A DNA stretch of 64,000 bases, taken from Paludibacter jiangxiensis (lineage in GTDB: Bacteria; Bacteroidota; Bacteroidia; Bacteroidales; Paludibacteraceae). The notes below the pieces were generated by a model that worked only from the letters and a program-made list of their open reading frames with translations, made no database searches and had not been told where the DNA came from. Positions 20,601 to 28,469 of the stretch are shown here, one piece after another. The position numbers and the translations under genes were made by a program. The stretch is from the NCBI RefSeq assembly GCF_001618385.1, contig NZ_BDCR01000001.1, positions 1,054,001 to 1,118,000 on the forward strand. The letters run 5' to 3'. Position 1 is the first letter of the stretch, and each line of letters opens with the position of its first letter.

Positions 20601-22269
20601 ATGGACGCAAGGCCAAAATGTTGCCAATGGCATTATCAACGACACCTTGCGCGTTGCCTGCTGGAATCCGGTATTGTACCAGGTGCCCGGTGGCGATTTG
20701 CAACTATATTACAAAGTGGGCAAAGATGTGGCCGACTGGAAAGGTAAAATGCTTACGTCTAAAGATGGCGGCAAAACCTGGTCGAAGCCGGTTGATTTGC
20801 CGAACGGATTTTTAGGTCCTATCAAAAACAAACCGGTATTGTTGAAGAACGGCACATTGATTGCACCTTCGAGTACCGAGAATCAAGGCTGGAAGGTTCA
20901 TTTTGAAACGACGAAAGATTTTGGTAAAACATGGAAATACGTGGGGCCGATCAACGATGGTAAAACTATTAACGCCATTCAGCCCAGCGTGTTGATTCAT
21001 AAAAACGGCGATTTGCAGATCCTTTGCCGTACTCAGGAAAGGGCAATTGGCGAATCGTGGTCGAAGGACGGCGGCAAAACATGGTCGCCGATGCAGAAGT
21101 CTTCTTTGCCAAACAACAACTCGGGAACAGATGCCGTTACCCTGAAGGACGGACGTTTTGCCCTGATATACAATCATGTTTTGCCCAACGATACCCTGAA
21201 GCGTGGCAAAGGAGAACGGAATCCGCTCAACCTGGCTATCTCGGAAGACGGTAAGACATGGTATGCAGCATTGGTGGTGGAAGATTCTCCGATCAACCAA
21301 TATTCGTATCCATCTATTATTCAATCATCTGACGGACTCATTCACATTGTCTACACTTGGCGTCGTAAAGCCATCAAACATGTAGCCGTTGATCCGGCAA
21401 AGCTTATATTCTCCAAAATTGAAGATGGGGTATGGCCGGCAGCCAACGAAAAAGAAGAGATTCAGGTGATTAATCCCGACCGCTACAAAGTGTCGGTATG
21501 CGACTGGATGATTCTCAAACGCCAAAAAGTGGGAGCCATTACATTGGCCAAAGAAATTGGCACTGATGGTGTTGAAGTGGACATGGGCGGCTTGGGCAAA
21601 AAAGTTGACTTTGAAAACAAACTGAACGATCAGAAGACGCGTGAACAATTTATTGCCGAATGTAATCGTTTGGGCTTGCAAATCAGTTCTATTGCCATGT
21701 CGGCTTTCTACGGACAAAATTTTGCCAAACGCGACAACTATTTGCCGTTGACAGAAGAAACCATTGAAGTGATGAAGGCTCTGAAGGTAAAAAATTGCTT
21801 CCTTCCGTTGACCAATATTACCGATATGCAGAAAGATGAGCAACTGTATGCTTTGGTGGTCGATCGTTTGAAGACGATAGCCAAAAAGGCAGAAGCGGCG
21901 GGCGTGGTCATCGGAATCGAGACTTCGATGCCGGCCAAAGAAGAGGCCAAACTGATCGACAAAGTTGCGTCTCCGTCTATTCGCAGCTATGTGAATGTTT
22001 CTACGATTTTGAAAAGAAATGGCGATATTTGCAAGGAATTAAAAACGCTGGGAAAAGAACGGATTGTTCAGATTCATATCACCAATACCGATGGCAACTG
22101 GTTGCAAAACGATCTGGCCGTTAATATGGTGGAACTCAAGAAAACGCTTGATAAAATGGGCTGGGGCGGCTGGCTGGTCATCGAACGTTCGCGCGACACG
22201 AAGGATGTGCACAACGTGAAATGGAATTATGGTGCCAATGCGGCTTATCTGAAGAAGATGTTCCAATAA
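17659..22269 (+). CDS. Three-domain fusion: GH78 rhamnosidase + BNR sialidase-like + sugar-isomerase-like TIM barrel
   Basis: 1536 residues in one uninterrupted frame. A signal peptide covers about 1-18. Residues about 20-912 are GH78: general-acid block DCPQRDERQPWLGD (E496) and general-base block GATTIWELWNG (E773). Residues about 915-1250 match BNR_2 sialidase-like proteins, with three Asp-boxes (SKDGGKTW, TKDFGKTW, SKDGGKTW) and the blocks GFLGPIKNKPV, YSYPSIIQ and KHVAVDPAKL. Residues about 1272-1536 look like the AP-endonuclease-2/xylose-isomerase-like barrel (EIGTDGVEVDMGG, GVVIGIETSMPA, IVQIHITNTDG, GGWLVIERSRD). In RG-II, chain C is L-rhamnose on Kdo, a sialic-acid-like sugar, so a rhamnosidase joined to a sialidase-like domain is suggestive. 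The role of a secreted isomerase-like domain is unknown. Confidence 0.85.
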   Translation: MKKIALLIVSYICFLTAGAVGVTNLRTEMLVDPIGIDNQHPALGWILTTQERNVVQTAYQIVVASSPEKLAAGEGDLWNSGKVESDQSTKVIYNGTALKSGQRGYWKVKVWTNKGETVWSTPAKWGMGLLAKSDWKGKWIGLDKASSWDSISFHSRLSARYLRKEFATTAKKQIKQATASIVGLGMYELYINGKKIGNQVLAPCPTDFAQDSKYNSFDVTSELNQGKNALGVILGNGRYFNMRQKTKPQKIKVFGFPRMLFQLNVEYTDGTHSVVVSDESWKLTADGPIRSNNEWDGEEYDANKELTGWNLVGFNDKKWNKAEVVPAPSNLITAQMNENMIVHEALKPQSITRQADGSYILDMGQNMVGWLSLQARGKKGDKITLRFAETLQKDGSLYLENIRTAQQTDVYTMKGEGLESWEPRFVYHGFRYVQVKGYPGTPTVDDFAGKVVYDGFATVGSFASSNSMLNKIYHNAYWGIRGNYKGMPVDCPQRDERQPWLGDRSTGCVGESYIFDNEKLYAKWMDDIHESQKESGQLPDMSPAFYMTYYADNMTWPGTYLMVADMLYNQFGNTQVVAKHYPYMKKWLFYMRDNYLKDGILIKDRSGDWCMPPESPTLIHSVDPARQTNGALMSTAYYYHFLQLMTKFAKATGNEADIDEYAKEAVVVKEAFNKKFLNTTTHQYGNNTVTANVLPLAFGMVPEKEEDAVFKQMLDKIVIKDKIHLSSGLIGIQWLMRELTKRGRADVAFTIATQKDYPGWGYMVEKGATTIWELWNGDTANPRMNSHNHVMLLGDLIPWMYGDLAGLKNHPTYSGFKRMWMEPRPTESLTYAKASTETPYGTAKSEWMLNGGTFTWHVVVPANTRANVLVPAESVDAITESGKPVMQVEGLKFVRVEDYRVNLEVGSGDYTFVCKYGQAQNRWREGIVVDEFINKGAPYPESHASTIAETTDGHLVASWFGGTKEKNPDVCIWVSRFEDGKWTQGQNVANGIINDTLRVACWNPVLYQVPGGDLQLYYKVGKDVADWKGKMLTSKDGGKTWSKPVDLPNGFLGPIKNKPVLLKNGTLIAPSSTENQGWKVHFETTKDFGKTWKYVGPINDGKTINAIQPSVLIHKNGDLQILCRTQERAIGESWSKDGGKTWSPMQKSSLPNNNSGTDAVTLKDGRFALIYNHVLPNDTLKRGKGERNPLNLAISEDGKTWYAALVVEDSPINQYSYPSIIQSSDGLIHIVYTWRRKAIKHVAVDPAKLIFSKIEDGVWPAANEKEEIQVINPDRYKVSVCDWMILKRQKVGAITLAKEIGTDGVEVDMGGLGKKVDFENKLNDQKTREQFIAECNRLGLQISSIAMSAFYGQNFAKRDNYLPLTEETIEVMKALKVKNCFLPLTNITDMQKDEQLYALVVDRLKTIAKKAEAAGVVIGIETSMPAKEEAKLIDKVASPSIRSYVNVSTILKRNGDICKELKTLGKERIVQIHITNTDGNWLQNDLAVNMVELKKTLDKMGWGGWLVIERSRDTKDVHNVKWNYGANAAYLKKMFQ

Positions 22270-22363
22270 TTTGACAATATGCTAATGTGCCAATATGCCA
22301 ATTGAATCGGCTATTGCACATTAAGATAGAAATTGAGATTCCAAAAATACAGAAGAAACGAAT

Positions 22364-23080
22364 ATGAAAACAAAGGTCGTAAAGCAGATTTCATTCTCCT
22401 CCCTGAGAGGAGTTGGGGGAGCACTTCTCTTGTTTGTTGTGTTGTTGTTGGCCGGTTGCACCCAAAAATCGACACAATATCCTTCGGTTATTGAGATTGT
22501 CAATAAAGGTGATTCGCGACTGCATTTAGCCGATTTTGTAAATTTTTGCAAGGAAAATAAGCTGGATACTACCTCTGTATACGAATGGAACAAACATTGG
22601 GTGATCTATTCGTATTTCACTGATATCAATGCGGTAAAGGCTAATCTGGAGAAATCTTTTCCTTCAACTCAGGTGAAATTGTATGAACGTCCGTTCTATG
22701 TTTTCGATCGTAAAAAATGTGACAAAGACGACGTTGCCAAAGAGTGCACCAATATTATTATGTCGGCCAATCTGGTGAAAGATACGACCATGCAAAAGCA
22801 ATACATGGAATATCACCGTACACAATTCGAGAAGTGGCCGGAAGTGTCGAAAGGCTTTTGCAATGCAAATTTCCAACAACTTTTGGTGTTTCGTAGCGGT
22901 CGTCAGTTGATGCTGGTCATCAGCATCCCGAAGGGCGATAAATTCGAAGATCTTAATCCCAAAACATCCGAAAACAACCCGCGCGTCGATCAATGGAATG
23001 CCCTGATGAGCAAATATCAGGAAGGAATTGAAGATGCACCCGTAGGAACGAGCTGGGTGATGTTCGAAAACAGAAAATAG
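22364..23080 (+). CDS. L-rhamnose-mutarotase-like (DUF718) lipoprotein
   Basis: 238 residues. The signal peptide ends LLLAGC, giving lipidation at C32. The C-terminal half fits the DUF718/RhaM pattern: MQKQYMEYHRTQFEKWPEV, then QQLLVFRSGRQLMLVI, PRVDQWNALMSKYQ and APVGTSWVMFE. The N-terminal half (about 45-115) is less clear and may be a second, diverged copy of the fold. RhaM interconverts the anomers of L-rhamnose and is normally cytoplasmic; a lipid-anchored form would act outside the inner membrane, where the neighbouring rhamnosidases release the sugar. Part of the signal-peptide coding region (residues about 10-20, SFSSLRGVGGA) is made of an intergenic repeat family also seen at 26.6 kb. 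Confidence 0.65.
   Translation: MKTKVVKQISFSSLRGVGGALLLFVVLLLAGCTQKSTQYPSVIEIVNKGDSRLHLADFVNFCKENKLDTTSVYEWNKHWVIYSYFTDINAVKANLEKSFPSTQVKLYERPFYVFDRKKCDKDDVAKECTNIIMSANLVKDTTMQKQYMEYHRTQFEKWPEVSKGFCNANFQQLLVFRSGRQLMLVISIPKGDKFEDLNPKTSENNPRVDQWNALMSKYQEGIEDAPVGTSWVMFENRK
22393..22420. repeat. Family D repeat inside a signal-peptide coding region
   Basis: TCTCCTCCCTGAGAGGAG followed by TTGGGGGAG, the same layout as the units at 26599-26718 and 55753-55792, here read in frame by the mutarotase-like gene. Confidence 0.6.
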
Positions 23081-23097
23081 CATATAGCATACAGAAA

Positions 23098-23157
23098 ACA
23101 GAGAAATAACGGAGACAGCAAGCTCGTTGATTTTGTGAGATTCCGTTATTTCTGTGT
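23098..23157. repeat. Intergenic hairpin before GH31
   Basis: ACAGAGAAATAACGGA (23098-23113) pairs at 14 of 16 positions with TCCGTTATTTCTGTGT (23142-23157). It lies in the 107-bp gap between the mutarotase-like gene and GH31. Confidence 0.6.
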
Positions 23158-23187
23158 AGTCCGTGTGCGAATTATAATACCAAATCC

Positions 23188-25422
23188 ATGCAGCAGACCA
23201 ACTATCAACTGTTCGATTTTCTTGACTTCAGTACTGCGCTCGACAGCGGTGATCGCTTGTGGAGAGCGTGTACGCCCACGGAAATTGAAGTGAAGAATGG
23301 CGACGTATTTATTACGATCCCGTTTCAAAAGCAACAGAACTCCAACGAGATCAATCCCGATACTTCAGCGCCACGCAAAAACTATATGTTGCGGTTGCGG
23401 GCTTACGGACAGCAGATCGTACGGGCAGCCATCGGTTTCGGTACCGAATGGAAGGAAGACTCTCCGATGCTGGAACTCGATGCACGTCTTACGTCCAATC
23501 CTTTGCATGTTGAAAAAACAGCGCAGGAATGGATCGTCAGGGACTCCCATAACCAAACCAAAGCCAATGTCAGTTTCCGCCAGCCCGAAATAAGCTGGTG
23601 GAGCGATCTGGTTCCGGCACCGGCCGAAACCATCGACCTGACCCTTTTTCCTGATGGCGTGCACGAGGTTAAATTTTCAGCTTACGATATGTTTTCGCCT
23701 GCCCGCCACGATGCTTTTGCGTTGGCATTGGTAGAACGAAACGATGTTCCGAATCGTGTGACCTGTTCGTTGAAAGCCAAAGCCGATGAGTGCTTTGCAG
23801 GTACCGGCGAACGGTTTGCCAAGATGGATCTTTCGGGACGAACATTCCAACTGCGCAATCAGGACGGACAGGGCGTCAACAACCGTCGTGCCTACAAAAA
23901 TATTCCGTTTTACCTTTCGAGCGAACATTACGGACTGTTTCTGCATACCTCTTCGTTTGCCAAATTCTCGCTGGCCGATCACTCTACCCGTTCGGCGCAG
24001 GTGTTGGTGGAAGAGCCGGTGCTCGACCTGTTCTTCATTGGGGGCGACACTGCCGAACAAATCCTTTTCGGCTATCGTCAACTGACTGGCTTCCCGACCA
24101 TGCCTCCGCTCTGGAGTTTCGGAACGTGGATGAGCCGCATGACCTATTTCTCTGCCGACGAGGTGAACGATATTTGTCAGCGGATGCGCAACGAGGGCTA
24201 TCCCTGCGATGTGATTCACCTGGATACCGGCTGGTTCAAAACCGACTGGCTCTGCGAGTGGAAGTTCAATGACGAACGTTTTTCCGATCCGAAGAAATTT
24301 ATCGCCGACCTGAAGAAGGATGGCTATCGTGTAAGTTTGTGGCAATTGCCCTACATCTCTTACAATGCAGAGCAATACGAAGAGGCCAACGCCAACGACT
24401 ATATCAGCAAGAGCGAACGGAAGATTTCCGGTTCTTCCAATTTTAGTATGGAAGATTACGCCGGCACCATCGACTTTACTTACGACAAAGCGACTGAATG
24501 GTACAAAGGCTTGCTGAAAAAGCTGCTTGATATGGGTGTTGTCTGCATCAAAACCGACTTTGGTGAAGATATCCACCTGGATGCTGAATACCATTCGATG
24601 ACGCCGGAAAAGTTGCACAACCTTTACCCATTGTTGTACCAAAAAGCGGCTTACGAAATCACCAAAGAGGTGGCCGGCGAAGGCATCGTGTGGGCGCGTG
24701 CCGGATGGGCAGGCTGCCAGCGCTATCCCCTGCACTGGGGCGGTGATTCGGCTTGTTCGTGGGACGGCTTGGCCGGTTCGTTGAAAGGCGGCTTGCATAT
24801 AGGATTGTCGGGCTTCGGTTTCTGGAGCCATGACGTGCCGGGTTTTCACGGCGTGCCCAACTTTATGAACTCCGTTTTGCCCGATGATATTTACGTGCGC
24901 TGGACACAATTCGGGGTCTTTTCGTCGCACCTGCGCTATCATGGTTCACACGAGCGTGAGCCCTGGCACTATCCCGCCATTGCGCCAATCGTGAAGAAAT
25001 GGTTGCAACTCCGTTACCGCTTGATTCCGTATATTTTGGAACAGAGCGAAAAAGTAACGCATACCGGTTATCCGGTGTTGCGGGCGCTGTTGTTCCATCA
25101 TCCCGAAGATAAAACCTGCTGGCACATTGAAGATCAGTACTATTTTGGTGACAATATGCTGGTGGCTCCGGTGATGAATTCGGACAACCGTCGGGATATT
25201 TATTTGCCCGAAGGCAAGTGGGTGAACTTTTTTACTGGCGAAATACTGGAAGGAGAACGCTGGTTGCGCAACGTGGAAGTGCCACTGGATCAGATGCCGG
25301 TTTACGTGAAATACAGTGCCGAAATTCCGGTTTATCCCGAAAATGTGAACTGCACCGATGAAATGGATATGGCGAAAGTAGTGAAAATACGCTTTGATGA
25401 AAAAACGAAATGTACGCTATGA
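23188..25422 (+). CDS. GH31 glycosidase, probably cytoplasmic alpha-xylosidase-type
   Basis: 744 residues with no signal peptide (MQQTNYQLFDFLDFS), unlike almost every other hydrolase here, so it should act on imported oligosaccharides in the cytoplasm. GH31 motifs: PPLWSFGTWMSRMTY, nucleophile D457 in CIKTDFGEDI, and acid/base D520 in WGGDSACSWDG, a spacing close to that of the YicI alpha-xylosidase. GH31 also includes alpha-glucosidases and alpha-galactosidases, but the KTDFGE form favours xylosidase. RG-II chain A carries an alpha-linked 2-O-methyl-xylose, so this enzyme may release a methylated pentose inside the cell, directly before the first methyltransferase gene (57-bp gap). Confidence 0.88.
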   Translation: MQQTNYQLFDFLDFSTALDSGDRLWRACTPTEIEVKNGDVFITIPFQKQQNSNEINPDTSAPRKNYMLRLRAYGQQIVRAAIGFGTEWKEDSPMLELDARLTSNPLHVEKTAQEWIVRDSHNQTKANVSFRQPEISWWSDLVPAPAETIDLTLFPDGVHEVKFSAYDMFSPARHDAFALALVERNDVPNRVTCSLKAKADECFAGTGERFAKMDLSGRTFQLRNQDGQGVNNRRAYKNIPFYLSSEHYGLFLHTSSFAKFSLADHSTRSAQVLVEEPVLDLFFIGGDTAEQILFGYRQLTGFPTMPPLWSFGTWMSRMTYFSADEVNDICQRMRNEGYPCDVIHLDTGWFKTDWLCEWKFNDERFSDPKKFIADLKKDGYRVSLWQLPYISYNAEQYEEANANDYISKSERKISGSSNFSMEDYAGTIDFTYDKATEWYKGLLKKLLDMGVVCIKTDFGEDIHLDAEYHSMTPEKLHNLYPLLYQKAAYEITKEVAGEGIVWARAGWAGCQRYPLHWGGDSACSWDGLAGSLKGGLHIGLSGFGFWSHDVPGFHGVPNFMNSVLPDDIYVRWTQFGVFSSHLRYHGSHEREPWHYPAIAPIVKKWLQLRYRLIPYILEQSEKVTHTGYPVLRALLFHHPEDKTCWHIEDQYYFGDNMLVAPVMNSDNRRDIYLPEGKWVNFFTGEILEGERWLRNVEVPLDQMPVYVKYSAEIPVYPENVNCTDEMDMAKVVKIRFDEKTKCTL

Positions 25423-25466
25423 CACAAAGACGCAAAAGAATTATTGCGTCATAGCGTCTTTGCGTA
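25412..25466. repeat. Inverted repeat across the GH31 stop codon
   Basis: GTACGCTATGACACAAAGACGCAA and a near-complementary arm ending TCTTTGCGTAC (to 25466) form an imperfect hairpin. It includes the last codons and stop of GH31 and most of the gap to the methyltransferase gene. Confidence 0.55.
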
Positions 25467-25479
25467 CAAATTTATACTT

Positions 25480-26544
25480 ATGCAAACCTGGAAAACTAAC
25501 TTTGAAGAAACCAAGCAGCACTACCTCAACTGGTGGAACCATAAGGGAATTGTGCTGACCATGTGGGAACACCTGCAAAAGGATGGAGCGCCGTATGCCG
25601 ATGTGGCTGCACCCGCTCCGCACAAAGATATGAATCAGTTTTGGTTCGATCCGCAGTGGCGGGCCGACTACCTGCACTATACCATGTCGCGCAATTCGTA
25701 TATGGCCGATATTCTGCCGGTTGCCAATACACAACTCGGTCCCGGCTCGTTGGCGGCAACTATCGGTGCCGATCTTGAAGGTCGAGAAGATACTATCTGG
25801 ATCAGAGAAAATGCAGGTCTTGACGGCAATATCGTGTTCGACCTCAACAATAAAGGGTACCAGCTGCACCTTGATTTGCTGAAGGCTTGCAAGGAAAAAG
25901 CGCAGGGAAATTATCTGGTCGGTTGTCCTGATTTGGTGGAAGGACTCGATACGTTAGCCAGTCTGAAAGGGCCGGATAACGTACTGATGGACATGATCCT
26001 CGATCCTGATAAAACACTGGAGCAGTTGCAGTCCATCAACGATGTATATTTCAAGGTATTCGACGATATTTACGACATTATCAACGTGGACGGCGAGATG
26101 GCGTTTTGCTATTTTTCCATCTGGGGACCGGCTAAAACGTCCAAGTTGCAGTGCGATATCTCAATCATGATTTCACCGGAAGATTTCCGGACATTTGCTC
26201 TGCCATTTTTGAAACAACAATGCGACAAGATCGACTATACGCTCTATCACCTTGATGGGGTGGATGCCATCCGCCATTTGGATGCTTTGTTGGAGATTGA
26301 AAACCTGAACGCCATTCAATGGACGCCGGGATATGGTCAGCCGCAGGGAGGAAGTCCGCAGTGGTACGACCTGTACAAAAAAATTCTGGCCGGTGGCAAA
26401 TCGGTAATGGCCAACTGGGTGACATTGGATGAATTGCAACCGCTACTAGACAATGTTGGAAATCAGGGCTTGCATATCAACGTCGATTTCAAATCGGAAA
26501 AGGAGATTGAACAGGCATTGAAAATTGTTGAGCAATACAGATAA
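25480..26544 (+). CDS. URO-D-superfamily methyltransferase lacking the Cys zinc ligands
   Basis: 354 residues from the ATG at 25480; an in-frame TTG at 25444 lies inside the preceding hairpin and is unlikely to be used. The barrel follows the uroporphyrinogen-decarboxylase/MtaA superfamily (DMILDPDKTLEQLQSINDVYFKVFDDI, ISPEDFRTFALPFLKQQ). At the place where MtaA-type enzymes have His-x-Cys it reads H257-L-D259, and there is no C-terminal cysteine, so zinc-thiolate chemistry is unlikely in the usual form. It could be a substrate-specific methyltransferase that loads the corrinoid protein. No signal peptide. It lies between cytoplasmic GH31 and the symporter. A heme-biosynthesis HemE role is unlikely given the context and sequence. 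Substrate unknown. Confidence 0.75.
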   Translation: MQTWKTNFEETKQHYLNWWNHKGIVLTMWEHLQKDGAPYADVAAPAPHKDMNQFWFDPQWRADYLHYTMSRNSYMADILPVANTQLGPGSLAATIGADLEGREDTIWIRENAGLDGNIVFDLNNKGYQLHLDLLKACKEKAQGNYLVGCPDLVEGLDTLASLKGPDNVLMDMILDPDKTLEQLQSINDVYFKVFDDIYDIINVDGEMAFCYFSIWGPAKTSKLQCDISIMISPEDFRTFALPFLKQQCDKIDYTLYHLDGVDAIRHLDALLEIENLNAIQWTPGYGQPQGGSPQWYDLYKKILAGGKSVMANWVTLDELQPLLDNVGNQGLHINVDFKSEKEIEQALKIVEQYR

Positions 26545-26598
26545 ATTCAATGTGCATTATATCGAAAGAAAAGTAATAAATTGAATAATTGAGTCATG

Positions 26599-26718
26599 AC
26601 CTCTCCTCCTCACCTCCTCTCCCAAGGAGAGGAGGAATACGACGGTGATAATATGAGATAAGACTCATTAATGCAGATCTAAAGCCCCTCTCTTTGGGAG
26701 AGGGGTTGGGGAGAGGTC
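26599..26718. repeat. Family D inverted doublet
   Basis: The unit at 26599-26636 (core CCTCTCCCAAGGAGAGG) and the unit at 26684-26718 (core CCTCTCTTTGGGAGAGG then GGTTGGGGAGAGG) are the same element in opposite orientation with a 47-bp spacer. They occupy the gap before the symporter; no gene is seen in 26545-26838. Confidence 0.75.
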
Positions 26719-26838
26719 AAGTGTTGAAATCTAAAAACGATATAATGTTCTGACAACGGGAATAATTGATTTTTTCTTGATAAATTACGTGTACGATAAC
26801 GGACATTTTTTTAACCTTATACTATAAACTGAATATTC

Positions 26839-28404
26839 ATGAATAACATTTTAGGCACTCTCCAGTCGCTCGATTTTGTGATTATTGCCGTCTACATGGC
26901 GACTTTAATCTTTATCGGTTACTGGGTGAGTTTTGTAAAGAAGAAAAAAGAGAACGAGAATATGTTTCTCGCCGAACACTCGTTGACATGGCCTTCCATT
27001 GGGCTCAACATGTGGGGTACCAACGTAGGGCCGTCCATGTTGCTGGCCTCGGCAAGCGCCGGATACACTACGGGTATTGTGTCGGGAAATTTTGCATGGT
27101 ACGCGTTCATTTTCATATTGATGCTGGCGGTGGTTTTCGCACCGCGTTACATCGGAGCGAAGGTCTCGACCCTGCCCGAATACATGGGCAAGCGGTTCGG
27201 ACAGTCGACCCGCCACCTGTTGGCTTGGTACACGCTGATCACAATTCTGATTTCGTGGTTGTCGCTGGGATTGTTTGCCGGCGGAATCATGGTGAAGCAA
27301 TTACTCGGTATTCCGATGTGGTCATCCATCATTATCATGGTGGTATTGGCTACACTACTGACCGCAGCGGGCGGCCTGAAAGCGATTGCATATACCAGTG
27401 TTTTTCAGATGATTTTGCTGATCATTGTCTCGCTTACGTTGACATTGATCGGACTCGATAAGGTAGGCGGACCGTCGGAATTGTTTCGCCAAACGCCGGG
27501 ACACTACTGGCAGATGTTTTTGCCCAACTCGGATAAGGACTTTCCGTGGCTGGCGATTATTCTGGGTTACCCAATAATGGGAGTCTGGTTTTGGTGTACC
27601 GAACAGTCGATGGTGCAGTCGGTACTCGGAGCGAAAAACCTGAAACAGGGACAATTGGGTGCCAGTTTTATAGGTTGGTTGAAGATTCTGGATGTACCTT
27701 TGTTTATCCTGCCGGGGGTGATTTGCTTTGTGCTCTATCCGCAATTGGCAAATCCGGATGCAGCGTATCTCACACTGGTAACCAACATTTTCCCGATGGG
27801 AATGAAGGGATTGATTATCGTGGTGCTGATGGCGGCCTTGATTGGGAACGTGGGTTCGTCGCTCAATTCGGTGAGTACGGTTTACACGATGGACATCTAC
27901 CTGAAAAAACATAAGCCGAACGCTTCGAATGCCGATATTATCCGCATCGGTCGTTGGGTAACGGTGGTAAGCGCCGTGGTATCGGTGGTTATCGCGTTGG
28001 CAATCGACGGCATTAAAGGGTTGAACCTGTTCAATGTCTTCCAGTCGGTACTAGGCTTCCTTGCTCCGCCGATGTCGGTGGCATTTTTGTTTGCCGTATT
28101 GTGGAAAAAGACATCGCGCCGTGCCATCAATTGGGTACTATCGGCCGGAACACTGGTGTGTCTGACGATCGGAATTTTATTTTACATGAAACTGATATTC
28201 GTCAATTTGCACTTTTTGTACCTGTCGTTCTTTCTATTTGTGGGACTGTCGCTTTTCACGGTTGTTTATTCACTGATGGACAAACGAGCCGAGGATCACG
28301 AAAATACACTGGACTATAAACCGATCAAAGTATCGAATACGGTAAAAATTGCCTGGGGATTGCTGATCGTTGTGATGGTTACATTGTACATTATATTTAA
28401 TTGA
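26839..28404 (+). CDS. SSS-family sodium:solute symporter
   Basis: 521 residues with about 13-14 hydrophobic segments and no cleavable signal peptide. The SSS/SGLT pattern is clear: GYWVSFVKKKKENENMFLAEHSLTWPSIGLNMWGTNVGPSMLL read in parts (FLAEHSLTWPSIGLN, NVGPSMLLASASAGY), then TLPEYMGKRFG, LTAAGGLKAIAYTSVFQ, and GNVGSSLNSVSTVYTMDIY. Relatives carry monosaccharides, acids or other small solutes into the cytoplasm using sodium. Its place between a URO-D methyltransferase and the corrinoid protein suggests it imports the compound that the methyltransferases act on, perhaps a methylated monosaccharide freed in the periplasm. The actual substrate cannot be read from the sequence. Confidence 0.92.
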   Translation: MNNILGTLQSLDFVIIAVYMATLIFIGYWVSFVKKKKENENMFLAEHSLTWPSIGLNMWGTNVGPSMLLASASAGYTTGIVSGNFAWYAFIFILMLAVVFAPRYIGAKVSTLPEYMGKRFGQSTRHLLAWYTLITILISWLSLGLFAGGIMVKQLLGIPMWSSIIIMVVLATLLTAAGGLKAIAYTSVFQMILLIIVSLTLTLIGLDKVGGPSELFRQTPGHYWQMFLPNSDKDFPWLAIILGYPIMGVWFWCTEQSMVQSVLGAKNLKQGQLGASFIGWLKILDVPLFILPGVICFVLYPQLANPDAAYLTLVTNIFPMGMKGLIIVVLMAALIGNVGSSLNSVSTVYTMDIYLKKHKPNASNADIIRIGRWVTVVSAVVSVVIALAIDGIKGLNLFNVFQSVLGFLAPPMSVAFLFAVLWKKTSRRAINWVLSAGTLVCLTIGILFYMKLIFVNLHFLYLSFFLFVGLSLFTVVYSLMDKRAEDHENTLDYKPIKVSNTVKIAWGLLIVVMVTLYIIFN

Positions 28405-28469
28405 AAGACCAGAACATAAACGCTAAACACTAAACAAAAATATTTACACTAAACAAAACATAGAGCATT

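Noticed and set aside
20400-21420. True sialidase acting on sialic acid
   Set aside because: The domain belongs to the broad BNR_2 group, and no sialic-acid catabolic gene is in the window; a Kdo-type or unknown substrate fits the locus better.
25444-25479. N-terminal extension of the first URO-D gene from a TTG codon
   Set aside because: It is read through the right arm of the 25412-25466 hairpin; the ATG at 25480 fits the family start.
26839-26839. Cobalamin riboswitch upstream of the methyltransferase block
   Set aside because: The gaps at 25423-25479, 26545-26838 and 28405-28469 were read for a B12-box-like conserved core and none was seen.
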